Positions 14,381-24,869 are shown, counted from the stretch's first letter. The stretch is 41,029 nt of DNA from Physcocola sp002396385 (GCA_946535435.1 CAMNDM010000033.1:1-41029); one strand, 5' to 3'. Notes: a model not told the origin generated them from the sequence alone. Numbers and translations: made by a program.

Positions 14381-17300
14381 ATGAGCAAACTCTTACAACT
14401 ACATAAACTAACCCTTACATTTATAGGACTTTTGATAAGTGTTGCGGCACAGGCAGAGCACCCTGCCTTAAGCGGCGGCTATGGAACTTACGACTCCCCT
14501 TATCTGGTTTCTACCAAAGAAGACCTTGTGGCACTGAGTGACTTTGTAAATGAAGAATCGGACGGTTCGCTTTTCTACTACGTATTGACTGCCGACATTG
14601 ACATGAGCGGCATAGAATTCGAGCCTATCAACAATTACAAATATCCGCTCGACGACTACAAAGTCAACTTTGACGGCAACAACCACAAAATAACCAACCT
14701 GACCATTGCCAAAGGGAATAACTACTGTGGGTTGTTCGGAAAGATCAGTGGCAACCATCTGACCATAAAAGACCTCTCCATAGAAAACCTCAACATAGAA
14801 ATAGAAATAGAAACGGGCGAAAGTGAAGTTTATGCAGGCGGAATAGTAGCCTATTACAACAATCCGACACAGTCTGGAACCTCTTCGCTTATCAACTGTA
14901 GCGTCTCTGGAAAGATCAGAATGGAAGACTATATACCCGGCAGTATAGGAGGCGTTGCGGGAGATTGTCAAAACATAGACATACAGAATTGCAAGAATTA
15001 CGCCGATATTGATGTTGAATACGGATATATGAACGCCAACACGACCAATGGGACAGGAGGTATAGTAGGTTCGTCAAGAGTACCATCGATAACAGGTACC
15101 ACCCACCTCATCACCCAATGCAGCAACTTTGGCAATATAAAGGGTCCTAAAAATGTGGGTGGCATTGCAGGTTACACACTTGGCATATCGGCCAGCAAGA
15201 ACAACAACACCGGTCACATCACCTATTACGACGGATGGGCTGGCGGAATTGTCGGCAATTCCAACTCCACCCTTATCGACTTCAGTTGTAACATCGGTCC
15301 TGTGACCATTTCATTTGAAGGCGTCAGCAACAAAAGCAGTTTACAGACAAAATATGTTGGCGGAATTGCCGGATACTCACTCGCAGCACGTACTGTTTTA
15401 TCGTTTTACCCACTTGCAGACAACCTCAACGCAGGCTTCATAGACGGATGGAACTACACCGGTGGAGTTTGTGGCTATTCTAATGGGTGGACCTACAACA
15501 ACATCAACGTGGCGCCAATAACAGACGGTAGCCAATACATTCAGGGATGTAAGAGCGGTGCCAATCTGGGTTCTTACCCATTAAACGGAAGCAACGGGAA
15601 AAACTACAACTATGGCGGTAGCTTGTACGACAAACAAATGAGCTTACTACCCGACTCCATGAATGGAAAAGAGTTTGAAGGGAAAGAACAACTTTACGAA
15701 CTCTATACCTACCAATTGCTCTACGACTCTGCCTACCAACATTTTGTCTCCACAATAGAAATCCAGGGGCCACATGCGGGCGAATATAACTGGATTTACA
15801 ACGAAGGGGTTTACCCAGTTCCGAATAACATTGATCCGGACTTCAACATACTGGCATCAGCCATAATAAAAATTGACAGCAGCGACAGGGTAAACGACAT
15901 CAACCACCAATTCAAGATAGTAACAATAGAGGCAGAAGAAGAGCCCACGATAGAAAGTGCGTCAAAGAACAAAATTTGCCAAGTAGCCGGCAAGACAATC
16001 GGCCTTGTAGGAACAGGAAAGGACACGCTGATACTATCGTACAAAGGGATGAGAAGATATATACCTGTAGTTGTCAACTCGGTCGACACCATGATGTTCT
16101 CGGGCGGGACAGGGACCGCAGACGATCCTTACCTAATATCCAGTTTGAAAGACTTGAAAGAATTGAAGTTCCTTGTTTTAAACTATCCGCACCCGAAATA
16201 CCCAGAAAAGAACTGGAGTTATGGCAGGTACTTGAAAGTAGTAAACGATATTGATGATGAATTTGAAGGAAACATCGGCGTTATAGGCAACGAGGGGAAA
16301 GAATTCCAAGGCTATTTAGATGGGAACGGACACAGAGTTAGCGTAAATGTAGAAGGTTGCGAAAGCGAATATGCAGCCTTCATAAGCTGTGCATCTGCCC
16401 CAGCCACCATAAAAAACCTAGAGGTTAACGGAAATATAAACGCCTGCAAGAAAGGAGCCGGCATTGTAGGTCTCGCAAAAAACATCAGTATCGACTCGTG
16501 CCTAAACATGGTTAATGTAGAGGCAACAGACACAGCCGGTGGCATAGTGGCAAAAGCCTACCACAGTACATTCAGCTGTTGTGGGAACAATGGTTTTGTT
16601 AAAAGTCCGAAAGTTAGCGGAGGCATAGTAGGCTATACAGAAGACTGCAAGCTCGACAACGTGGTAAACGGCGGTTCGGTGGTTTCAACCATAACTGGTG
16701 GCGGTCTGTTAGGTTCCATCGTCAACACAACCCTTAACACAGGAGTGAACTATGGATACACAGGCAGGACAACCCAAGAAATAGACGGCACCAACATAGG
16801 CTACACGGTGGCGAAGTCAAAAAACAGCAGCGTAAAGAATGACTACTGGTGTGCACAGACAAACACTATCTGGGATGAGACATGGCAGACCGATGGACTG
16901 ACTATGGAATACATGATGACCAGTGCGACTTTCAAGGGAAGCCTGTCAGACGCATGGGACACCAGTAGTGACACGACCCTTCCTGCACCAAAAGCGCTGA
17001 GCAAGTTCAAGGGGAGCAAGCTGCTAACCCTGCCTTACACATTTACCAACAAGTGGAATACCCTTAAAGACATAAACGAGTCCTTCTCTGTACCTGGGAA
17101 ATGGTTTAAAACAAACACATACACAACCACACTCGGCCTTGGATGCGACAAAGATCATTTCATCCCAAAAGAAGAAGGAGAAATAACGCCACTGTCATTT
17201 GGCACAGACACACTCTACATACTCTACTATTTCAATGGAGTTGACAAAGAGAACATAAAGAACAAATATATAAAGAAAGTTCCTCTATTCAGTTCATACG

Positions 17301-20300
17301 GATTCGCTAGCGGCGGAAAAGGGACAAAAGACGATCCATACAGAATCAGTTCAGAAAAAGACTTTTCCCTATTGGCAAAAACTGTGTTTGACGACTACTT
17401 GTGTGTTGACACCCTGAGGAATGCAAGCTGGCACAAATACTTCATTCAAACAACAGACTTGACCGAAGAGCATACCAACCAAATAGGCAAAAATGGTCGG
17501 GAGAGATACGAATGGAACGGTTTCTACGACGGAGGAGGCCACAGTATTAACCTAGCACTCAACAGCAGTTCCAACAATACAGGTTTGTTTACAGTATTAA
17601 GCAAAGGGGCGACAATAGGTAATCTAACAACAAATGGAACCGTAGAGGGGAAAAATAATTGTGGAGCCATAACTGGGAAAATCGGCATAGGTTCGTCCGT
17701 GTCGAACTGTAGGAATAACGCAGCTGTAAACGGAAATAAAAACACTGGAGGTATAGCCGGGCTCAACGAAGGAGGGTCAATTCGTGTATGTTACAACAAC
17801 GGAGCTATTAGCGGTACAGCCCATGTAGGCGGAATTTGCGGCTATGCCGGCAAAGAAAGCAGAAATTCAGATTTGGCAAACCTTGGCCAAATAACGGGAG
17901 GAAGCAGTATAGGAGGAATAACCGGAACAGCCGACAGTTGTGACGTAAGACGCGCCCTAAATGCCGGTATAGTAAAAGGAAGCACAGCTGTGGGCGGCAT
18001 AGCAGGTACATTCAGATGGAACGGTGAAACTGCAGACCTAATCTTTGAATGTATGAATTTCGGATATTTAGCCTACGAAGGATCGCACATTGGAGCGATT
18101 GTAGGCGAGAACGTAAACAGCGGAACAAACGTCACACTCTGTTTCTACAACAACCAGCTGACACTGGCAAAAGCAATAGACGGTAACGACAACGAAGGTT
18201 TTGCCACTGGTTTAAGCACAGTAGAGTTAACAGGCTACAATTTAGAGGAATTGGGCTACCACTTGAGTGAGGAATGGGAACTGAAGAACCAACATTACCC
18301 TACCCCACGCGCACTTACAGCAGACGAAGCCATTTTAATCTGCACTCCGGCATACATTGCCGAAGGAGAAACCTATATAAATATAGGTACAGAGTTTGAT
18401 GTTGTAAACGAGAACAACGTGGAATGGTTTGGCAAGACAGGCAGTCTGACAATAAGCGGGAACAAGACAAACTTCAACCGTGCAGGAACAGACACATTGG
18501 TAGCGAAACTGAACGGAGCGACCAAACAGCAACCCGTATTTGTAATGAACGGACTGTTTTCAGGCGGAAACGGCAGCAAAGAACGTCCATTCCTGATTAC
18601 CTGCAAAAAAGACATGGAAGACCTTGCTCTGTTCGTAAATACCAATATGCTGGAAGTAGACAAGACCAAGAACTGGAGTGACGGTAAATACTTCAAGCTT
18701 ATGAACGACATACCGGAAGACAGCGTAATAGTAACGATTGTAGGTATGCCAGAAGATGACGCTGACGACGACTATGTCCACTTTGGAGGTTATTTTAAAG
18801 GACAAGGCTACAAGATGAAGACCAGAATTTCAAGTTCTGCCCACAATGTGGGACTATTTGGTCTGATAAAGGGGGGGGCTGTAGACTCTCTAACCATATA
18901 CGGAAGTGTATCTGGCATATCGAACGTAGGAGGTTTTGCAGGAGACATAGAGAATGGCACAATAAGCAACTGCAACAACCAAGCCCAAATATACGGGAAC
19001 GACCATGCAGGTGGTATATGCGGTATAATCAACAACGGTAGCATAAAAAATTGTGGAAACAGCGGCACTGTCACCAGTAAAGAAAACAGAGCAGGCGGCA
19101 TAGTGGGCAAATCACAAAACACAACAATAGACGGATGTGTCAATATAGCGACCATATCGGCCTACACGCTCAATTCGTACAGCGGAGGCATTTGCGGCTG
19201 CATAAGTGGCAACAACGAACTGAAACGTTGCCTTAATGCAGGAGCTGTAAATGGAGAGAACAGAATAGGCGGAATTGTAGGCGGAATTGAAGGAGCAGCC
19301 AACGGGTCAATAAGTGAATGTCTGGAGGCTAACGAGATTAACAAGACCGGCTACTCGTCAAGCACAAACTGCGGGTATATATGCGGACAAGTATCATCGG
19401 GAACAACGATAACAGACTGCTACTACGACAACCGATTGGCCAAGTTGGAAAGCGCCAGCGACAAAACCGCTGTTGCAGGTTTAGAAACAGAAAAAATGAC
19501 CGGCGAGCAACTAAAAGGTAACCTAAAAACGAACTGGATATACAGTACAGACAAGTATCCAAGACCAATTAACGACACCATAGCCCTGTTGGCATCGTCG
19601 ACATTGTTATTTACAGGCACTGACCATAACAAAGACATTAACGACGAATTTGAGGCATACACCTACCCTGGCTGCAATTGGCGTTCAAAAGACGGAAAAG
19701 TCAGCATCAACATAGAAAAAGCGACATTGGAGGCATTCGGAAAAGATACAATGGTAGCCTACTATAAACAGTTGGAGAAAAAAGTAGCCATTGACATCCA
19801 ATGCATAACCCTTCACAATCAAGACACCCTGACTGGATGTGACTCGGTGGAGTATGAAAACAAATTCTACTACGAAGACATATCGTTCAACGACACACTG
19901 AAGAGTCAAGTTAGCGGTTGCGACAGTTTGGTAGGGATCAGTATCATCGTCAAACATTCGACAAAGGCACCAGAGCAACCCGTCATATATGCTATAGGCA
20001 ACTATGTGTACGAAGGTATCACCTATACACAAGACACGACGATAACCACCATAAAGACAAACGCAGCCAAGTGCGACAGCATCATAGTCCAAAAATTGAG
20101 CATAGCACAGACTCACATAACCCGTGACACCATAACAGCAGGATGTGACAGCACCCTGTTTAACAGTACGTGGTATAAAAAAGATACCATACTAGAGACA
20201 AATTACAAGGATGAGAAAGGAAGAGACACGCTGATAGCATATACACATATCAACGTTAACTATTCGGTCACAGAGACAGAAGAGCCGATAAACAGTTACG

Positions 20301-22279
20301 ACAGCCTGGTATATAAAGGGCAAGTATACCTAAAAGATACAACGGTAACGGACACAACCCTTTTGGAAACAGGTTGCACCCATATAATAAAGACACCGAT
20401 ACATATAGGAAAGACCGTCAGGAAAAACAGTAACAAAACATACTGTAAAGAAGGCATGCTGTACCTGAGCACTGGCAAGATAGAGGTAACGAAAGACACT
20501 ATTGTAAATGACACGACCCGCTTTGACAAAGACGAGTTAGACATAACCATTTACAACGTCAGCATAATGCAACCAAAAGACACCACTATCTATTATACGA
20601 ATTGCGACACCATTGTTTTTCGAGGCAAAGTGTACAACGAAAGTACAGTAATAGATACAGCCTATGCAACAGAATGGTGCGACAGCACCGTTCATTACGT
20701 GTTGAACGTTTTGAAGCCAACAATTAAAGAGCAGAGCAGAGAAAACTGCTATGTTACCAAATACAAAGGTTTTGAATATACAGAAAACACCGTAGTATAT
20801 GACACTCTGAAAGGTCAAAACCACTATGGATGCGACAGCATTATAAAAACAAACATTATCGTCAACAAGGCGACAACAGACACCCTACACACATACGGAG
20901 AAGAGAGTAAGATTGTTTATGGACACTTGTTAACCAACGACACGACAATAGTCGACACGCTCGTCAACAAAGCAGGTTGCGATAGCTTGTTGGTAACAGA
21001 AGTCCACATAACTCATCTGACAGTTGACACCACATCGTTATACGGCTGTGATAGTCTGACAATAGAAGGAGTTACCTACAAAAAGTCGACCACCCTATTG
21101 AAGCGGAGCTACGACCCGTATATGAAATGGGACGACTTAGACCAAAGGGAAAAGACTTTTGAAAGTCACTTACAGTATATGAACATTGTCATTGGAAAAT
21201 TCCAAGAATACACCGAATATATAGACGATTGCGAACAGATAACCTTCCGTGGCAAAACATATACAGAAGATGCAGAAATAAGAGATTCGTTCGTATCGAA
21301 ATCGGGTTGTGACAGCATAATGGTTTATAAATTGCGTATTCACAAGCCACAAGAGAAAGGGAACGTCAACCTGACAGGTTGCGGAATTGTGACATGGGAG
21401 AACCAATCGTTCTACAGCGACACCACATTTGAGCACACCCTGCTCACCCAATGGGGATGCGACAGCATTTGCATAGTCAACATAAACGTACGCCACCCAG
21501 AAGAAGTGCACATCATAGAAGAGGGGTGCAACTATGTAGAATACGAGGGAGAGACCTACGAACACGACACGGTAGTTACCCGCATATTGACAAATATAGG
21601 CGGATGCGACAGCACTGTCTATGCCCACATAAAGGTGTTCCACCCGACCTACAGCACCATCACCTACGAGGGTGAATACGATGTAATGTACAAAGGGCGC
21701 AAATACACACGAAGCACCGTATTGCGCGATACACTTACCAACCACTGGGGTTGTGACAGCATAATAAAAATAGCGATAATCGTGACAAAGAGTCTGGACT
21801 ACCCTATTATAGTAAACAAATACGGCTATATGCTATTGTGCAACAACAACATTGGGAAAGACCGCTACACAAATTTCCAATGGTACAAAGACGGCCAGCC
21901 AGTATACGGAGAGACCAAAGCCTACTACAGCGAGACTGTCGGTAAAAAGCTGGAAGGCTGCTACCAGGTATACGTTACAACAAAAGACGGCAGAGAGTAT
22001 TTCTCGGAAGAAATCTGCATAGACAAGGAAAAGCAACTGACCGTATATCCGAACCCAGTAGCAAAAGGCAAGGAAATTACAATAGATTACGAATTCAACG
22101 AGATACAGAAAAAAGGATTATACATCGACGTATATAACAGTGCAGGCAAGAAAGTCTACCACGATGCGCCAACGACCTTCCCTATAGTCATACCAGGCCA
22201 AAAAGAGCAAGGTTATTACTTCGTGTTGATTACAACAGGAGAAGACAAGAATATAGGAGCTAAATTTATTGTTAAATAA
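14381..22279 (+). CDS. Giant GLUG/GCDS-repeat surface protein with T9SS sorting domain
   Basis: A 2632-residue exported protein, probably a cell-surface adhesin or matrix protein; the exact role is unknown. Residues 1-25 or so are a signal peptide ending in AQA. Four large modules follow, each opening with an SGG-GT-DDPY-type motif (about residues 30, 573, 976 and 1393). Each contains many short GLUG-like repeats (GGIVG, GGIAGY, GGICG) and ends in an Ig-like stretch with a DTL/DTM motif. Residues about 1815-2465 hold about a dozen 60-70-residue modules with paired cysteines, most in GCDS. The C-terminus, from about residue 2552 (LTVYPNPVAKGKE) to GAKFIVK, is a type A T9SS sorting domain. This predicts export through T9SS and covalent attachment to A-LPS, or release. 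ATG 14381 was preferred to TTG 14342 because the signal peptide starts there. It is the first gene of a tight operon. Confidence 0.85.
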   Translation: MSKLLQLHKLTLTFIGLLISVAAQAEHPALSGGYGTYDSPYLVSTKEDLVALSDFVNEESDGSLFYYVLTADIDMSGIEFEPINNYKYPLDDYKVNFDGNNHKITNLTIAKGNNYCGLFGKISGNHLTIKDLSIENLNIEIEIETGESEVYAGGIVAYYNNPTQSGTSSLINCSVSGKIRMEDYIPGSIGGVAGDCQNIDIQNCKNYADIDVEYGYMNANTTNGTGGIVGSSRVPSITGTTHLITQCSNFGNIKGPKNVGGIAGYTLGISASKNNNTGHITYYDGWAGGIVGNSNSTLIDFSCNIGPVTISFEGVSNKSSLQTKYVGGIAGYSLAARTVLSFYPLADNLNAGFIDGWNYTGGVCGYSNGWTYNNINVAPITDGSQYIQGCKSGANLGSYPLNGSNGKNYNYGGSLYDKQMSLLPDSMNGKEFEGKEQLYELYTYQLLYDSAYQHFVSTIEIQGPHAGEYNWIYNEGVYPVPNNIDPDFNILASAIIKIDSSDRVNDINHQFKIVTIEAEEEPTIESASKNKICQVAGKTIGLVGTGKDTLILSYKGMRRYIPVVVNSVDTMMFSGGTGTADDPYLISSLKDLKELKFLVLNYPHPKYPEKNWSYGRYLKVVNDIDDEFEGNIGVIGNEGKEFQGYLDGNGHRVSVNVEGCESEYAAFISCASAPATIKNLEVNGNINACKKGAGIVGLAKNISIDSCLNMVNVEATDTAGGIVAKAYHSTFSCCGNNGFVKSPKVSGGIVGYTEDCKLDNVVNGGSVVSTITGGGLLGSIVNTTLNTGVNYGYTGRTTQEIDGTNIGYTVAKSKNSSVKNDYWCAQTNTIWDETWQTDGLTMEYMMTSATFKGSLSDAWDTSSDTTLPAPKALSKFKGSKLLTLPYTFTNKWNTLKDINESFSVPGKWFKTNTYTTTLGLGCDKDHFIPKEEGEITPLSFGTDTLYILYYFNGVDKENIKNKYIKKVPLFSSYGFASGGKGTKDDPYRISSEKDFSLLAKTVFDDYLCVDTLRNASWHKYFIQTTDLTEEHTNQIGKNGRERYEWNGFYDGGGHSINLALNSSSNNTGLFTVLSKGATIGNLTTNGTVEGKNNCGAITGKIGIGSSVSNCRNNAAVNGNKNTGGIAGLNEGGSIRVCYNNGAISGTAHVGGICGYAGKESRNSDLANLGQITGGSSIGGITGTADSCDVRRALNAGIVKGSTAVGGIAGTFRWNGETADLIFECMNFGYLAYEGSHIGAIVGENVNSGTNVTLCFYNNQLTLAKAIDGNDNEGFATGLSTVELTGYNLEELGYHLSEEWELKNQHYPTPRALTADEAILICTPAYIAEGETYINIGTEFDVVNENNVEWFGKTGSLTISGNKTNFNRAGTDTLVAKLNGATKQQPVFVMNGLFSGGNGSKERPFLITCKKDMEDLALFVNTNMLEVDKTKNWSDGKYFKLMNDIPEDSVIVTIVGMPEDDADDDYVHFGGYFKGQGYKMKTRISSSAHNVGLFGLIKGGAVDSLTIYGSVSGISNVGGFAGDIENGTISNCNNQAQIYGNDHAGGICGIINNGSIKNCGNSGTVTSKENRAGGIVGKSQNTTIDGCVNIATISAYTLNSYSGGICGCISGNNELKRCLNAGAVNGENRIGGIVGGIEGAANGSISECLEANEINKTGYSSSTNCGYICGQVSSGTTITDCYYDNRLAKLESASDKTAVAGLETEKMTGEQLKGNLKTNWIYSTDKYPRPINDTIALLASSTLLFTGTDHNKDINDEFEAYTYPGCNWRSKDGKVSINIEKATLEAFGKDTMVAYYKQLEKKVAIDIQCITLHNQDTLTGCDSVEYENKFYYEDISFNDTLKSQVSGCDSLVGISIIVKHSTKAPEQPVIYAIGNYVYEGITYTQDTTITTIKTNAAKCDSIIVQKLSIAQTHITRDTITAGCDSTLFNSTWYKKDTILETNYKDEKGRDTLIAYTHINVNYSVTETEEPINSYDSLVYKGQVYLKDTTVTDTTLLETGCTHIIKTPIHIGKTVRKNSNKTYCKEGMLYLSTGKIEVTKDTIVNDTTRFDKDELDITIYNVSIMQPKDTTIYYTNCDTIVFRGKVYNESTVIDTAYATEWCDSTVHYVLNVLKPTIKEQSRENCYVTKYKGFEYTENTVVYDTLKGQNHYGCDSIIKTNIIVNKATTDTLHTYGEESKIVYGHLLTNDTTIVDTLVNKAGCDSLLVTEVHITHLTVDTTSLYGCDSLTIEGVTYKKSTTLLKRSYDPYMKWDDLDQREKTFESHLQYMNIVIGKFQEYTEYIDDCEQITFRGKTYTEDAEIRDSFVSKSGCDSIMVYKLRIHKPQEKGNVNLTGCGIVTWENQSFYSDTTFEHTLLTQWGCDSICIVNINVRHPEEVHIIEEGCNYVEYEGETYEHDTVVTRILTNIGGCDSTVYAHIKVFHPTYSTITYEGEYDVMYKGRKYTRSTVLRDTLTNHWGCDSIIKIAIIVTKSLDYPIIVNKYGYMLLCNNNIGKDRYTNFQWYKDGQPVYGETKAYYSETVGKKLEGCYQVYVTTKDGREYFSEEICIDKEKQLTVYPNPVAKGKEITIDYEFNEIQKKGLYIDVYNSAGKKVYHDAPTTFPIVIPGQKEQGYYFVLITTGEDKNIGAKFIVK
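14468..19810 (+). repeat. Four tandem GLUG-plus-Ig-like modules
   Basis: At the protein level four units begin near nucleotides 14468, 16097, 17303 and 18554. Each starts with a hydrophobic residue, then SGG-x-G-T/S-x4-P-Y/F and a K-x-D/E-hydrophobic segment. Unit length falls from about 540 to 400-420 residues. The GLUG-like repeats inside are spaced about 20-30 residues apart. The units are diverged in DNA sequence, so they are old duplications. Confidence 0.75.
18871..18878 (+). repeat. G8 homopolymer inside the giant protein gene
   Basis: Eight consecutive Gs encode Gly-Gly within a GLUG-like turn of the fourth module (GLIKGGAVDS). The frame is intact in this sequence. A one-base change would truncate the protein before its GCDS array and sorting domain. 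Confidence 0.8.
19814..21790 (+). repeat. GCDS cysteine-module array
   Basis: About a dozen diverged modules run from residue 1820 to 2458. The pattern is Cys near the start, then tyrosine-rich Y-x-G-x-x-Y, a T-rich turn, D-T/S-L, and GCDS followed by a beta strand. Cysteines occur mostly two per module, which suggests one disulfide each. Confidence 0.75.
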
Positions 22280-22308
22280 GAAAAAAAGGCAATGCCTACA
22301 GACAAGAT

Positions 22309-23526
22309 ATGAACAAGATAGGAAAAATAATGAGTTCGATGATACTGCTGTTAAGCGGTAGCAACCTGTGTGCACAGAACTCAACATTAGACTATGATTT
22401 CAGCGTAGAACGCTCCATCTGGGGAGCAAACCCAGTAAGGCCAATCGAACCGGAAATAAAGAAACAGACAACAACCAACAAAAGCGACAGCATAGACACT
22501 CCGTTTGAGAAATTTGACCTGTCGGATTTAACAGCAGCCCAAGACAAACGAAGAGAAGAACTGATGAGACAGCTGATGAGGGAACGTCAAGCCAAAAGGA
22601 CACTTCCCCTATTCAAGGACGAGTCTCACTCGCATCTTGGTATAGGTTTCTCGGGAGGACTGTCAAGCTACCTGACAAAGTCTGATTTTGGAGAAACGAA
22701 AGGGAAATTCACCCCAAGTTTCAACATAGACTATTACTATTTCTTCAACCAGAACTGGGGTATGCGGATAGGATTAGGAATGACGATATCGAAATGCGCA
22801 TTTAAAAACAACGGAGCCTACCGCGACAGCTCCAGTTATATAGACTATGAGGGTGACAAAGTAGGCATCGGTTACCGTGTGGGTTCAATAAACGAAGAAT
22901 TCAAGAGCTTGTTGTTCGAGGTTCCGTTAATGGCAGCATACAACTACAACGACTGGCTGTTTGCCGCAGGTTTCAAATTCGGTTTTCCTCTAAGCATCAA
23001 ATATGACCAAGATATGGAGGATGTAGATATAACAGCCTACTATAACTTCACAGACCCTATATATAATTCTAAAGCATTAGGAGCCGGACAAGGCAGAGAA
23101 TTCCATACCGACGGAAAATACTCAGAGAAGTCAATATACGTAATGGTGGGCGCAAACATCGGTAGGAAATTCAGATTAAGTGAAACGCTGGATTTCGGAG
23201 CCAGTGTGTTTGTTGACTATGCTTTGAATAATTTGGAGATGAAGACCAGATATGACTATACGAACCAGAAAGACGACAAAACGAACTACCTGATTAAAAA
23301 CGAAGATCTGAACAGCGAAGCCATATTATCACGTCAGAATCCAGGTTCACAAACGATTACGTCAAGCACATTATGCAGCCAGCGTATAAAAGACGGGGAG
23401 CCGATTGTAAACAGCATCAAATATTTTGATTTTGGAATAAAGTTATCCATCTTGTTCAGTTCATACGCTAACGGGACAAAAGAGGCCAAGAAGGAAATTG
23501 AACGCAAAGCAGCACTAATGCAATAA
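22309..23526 (+). CDS. Outer-membrane beta-barrel protein, partner of the giant protein
   Basis: A 405-residue protein with a signal peptide (about residues 1-22, cleaved in LCAQN). A charged helical segment follows at about 60-95 (KRREELMRQLMRERQAKR). From about residue 105 to 395 alternating aromatic strands such as HLGIGFSGGLSSYL, FTPSFNIDYYYFF and YFDFGIKLSILF point to an eight- to ten-stranded outer-membrane barrel of the porin/PorT-like superfamily. There is no OmpA peptidoglycan-binding domain. It starts 29 bp after the giant protein gene, so the two are co-transcribed. The barrel may anchor, fold or cap the secreted protein; that is inference. The N-terminal charged helix could act in the periplasm. 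Confidence 0.75.
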   Translation: MNKIGKIMSSMILLLSGSNLCAQNSTLDYDFSVERSIWGANPVRPIEPEIKKQTTTNKSDSIDTPFEKFDLSDLTAAQDKRREELMRQLMRERQAKRTLPLFKDESHSHLGIGFSGGLSSYLTKSDFGETKGKFTPSFNIDYYYFFNQNWGMRIGLGMTISKCAFKNNGAYRDSSSYIDYEGDKVGIGYRVGSINEEFKSLLFEVPLMAAYNYNDWLFAAGFKFGFPLSIKYDQDMEDVDITAYYNFTDPIYNSKALGAGQGREFHTDGKYSEKSIYVMVGANIGRKFRLSETLDFGASVFVDYALNNLEMKTRYDYTNQKDDKTNYLIKNEDLNSEAILSRQNPGSQTITSSTLCSQRIKDGEPIVNSIKYFDFGIKLSILFSSYANGTKEAKKEIERKAALMQ

Positions 23527-23537
23527 AAAAGAAAGAT

Positions 23538-24452
23538 ATGAGAGACCTTATCACCATACTGGGTCCGACAGCATGTGGAAAAACCACATTTGCAGCCCAC
23601 TTGGCAACAACAATGGGAGCCTCGATTATTAGTGCTGACAGCCGCCAGATATACAGGCGGATGGACATAGGAACGGGGAAAGACCTAGCCGACTACACGA
23701 TAAACGGGAAGACAGTACCCCACTACCTGATAGATATAGTAGAGCCAGGTTACAAATATAACCTGTTTGAATTCCAGCGTGACTTTCTGACCGCCTATAA
23801 CACAATAAGAGAGAAAGGCAGTACCCCCATCTTGTGTGGAGGTACAGGTCTGTATATAGAATCGGTATTGAAAGGCTACCGCCTGTCGCCCGTACCAGAC
23901 AACGAAGGACTACGCAACAAGCTTGCAGACAAAAGTCTGGACGAACTGATTGAAATTTTAAAAGGTTACAAAAACCTACACAACGTAAGCGACCTTGACA
24001 CCTGTAAAAGGGCGATAAGGGCAATAGAGATAGCCGACTACTATAAGAACACACCTATCGACAAGCAACCTTTTCCTGAAATACCGGCAACCGTAATAGG
24101 GCTTAACATCGACCGTGAGACAAGGCGTGAGCGAATCACCAAGCGCCTAAAGGCCAGACTGGAAGAAGGATTGGTAGACGAAGTTCGGAACCTGATAAAA
24201 GAAGGGATAGCCCCCGACGACCTTATTTATTATGGTCTGGAATACAAATTCGTAACCCAACATATAATAGGCGAGCTGACGTATAAAGAAATGTTCAACC
24301 AACTTGAGATAGCCATACACCAGTTTGCCAAACGCCAGATGACCTGGTTCAGAGGAATGGAGAAAAGGGGCATTAAAATCAACTGGATAGAGAGCGGTCT
24401 TCCAATGGAAGAAAAAATAAGGCAGGCACAAGAAATAATAGCAAACGATTAG
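23538..24452 (+). CDS. miaA: tRNA dimethylallyltransferase
   Basis: It transfers the dimethylallyl group to A37 of tRNAs reading codons that start with U, including the tRNA-Cys and tRNA-Tyr in this window. The 304-residue protein has the P-loop GPTACGKT (9-16), the SADSRQIYRRMDIGTGK motif, the substrate region HYLIDIVEP, and GGTGLYI. The C-terminal part contains a helical tRNA-binding segment ending FAKRQMTWFRGM. Bacteroidota often have two MiaA paralogues, and this may be either one. The start is 11 bp after the barrel gene, so it appears to depend on the upstream promoter unless an internal one exists. Confidence 0.94.
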   Translation: MRDLITILGPTACGKTTFAAHLATTMGASIISADSRQIYRRMDIGTGKDLADYTINGKTVPHYLIDIVEPGYKYNLFEFQRDFLTAYNTIREKGSTPILCGGTGLYIESVLKGYRLSPVPDNEGLRNKLADKSLDELIEILKGYKNLHNVSDLDTCKRAIRAIEIADYYKNTPIDKQPFPEIPATVIGLNIDRETRRERITKRLKARLEEGLVDEVRNLIKEGIAPDDLIYYGLEYKFVTQHIIGELTYKEMFNQLEIAIHQFAKRQMTWFRGMEKRGIKINWIESGLPMEEKIRQAQEIIAND

Positions 24453-24458
24453 AAAAAA

Positions 24459-24869
24459 ATGATAAGACAAATAGAGTTCACGCTTAGGGCAAGGCGACGA
24501 GGATTTTGGCTAGTAAGCGACGAGATAAAAGCGCAACTGCCACACTTACCCGAGCAAGGCCTGCTTAACCTTTTCGTCAAACATACCAGCTGTGCCCTCA
24601 GCATAAACGAGAACTACGACCCAGCGGTAAGAGACGACATGGCAGAAATATACGACCGGCTCATCAAGGAAAACGAAAATTATTACACGCACCTTGACGA
24701 AGGTTCGGACGACATGCCCAGCCATGCAAAAAGCACAATAACAGGAGTGAGCCTGAGCATTCCGATAACCAACGGGAAGCTGAATTTGGGGATATGGCAA
24801 GGAATTTACCTGTGTGAATTCCGCAACAATGGTGGTCCCCGCAACATAGTAGCAACAATAATCAGTTAA
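24459..24869 (+). CDS. yjbQ: YjbQ/UPF0047 family protein
   Basis: A 136-residue cytoplasmic protein of the YjbQ family, reported to have weak thiamine-phosphate synthase activity; the true role is unclear. The family motifs are visible: NLFVKHTSCALSINEN, DEGSDDMPSHAKSTITG and LGIWQGIYLCEFR. The conserved His and Asp/Glu residues look complete. The start codon is 6 bp after the miaA stop, so the genes are translationally close. Confidence 0.92.
   Translation: MIRQIEFTLRARRRGFWLVSDEIKAQLPHLPEQGLLNLFVKHTSCALSINENYDPAVRDDMAEIYDRLIKENENYYTHLDEGSDDMPSHAKSTITGVSLSIPITNGKLNLGIWQGIYLCEFRNNGGPRNIVATIIS

Noticed and set aside
14468..21790. Repeats in the giant gene as a CRISPR or DNA satellite
   Set aside because: The repetition is at protein level with diverged codons and irregular spacing; there are no identical repeats with spacers and no cas genes.
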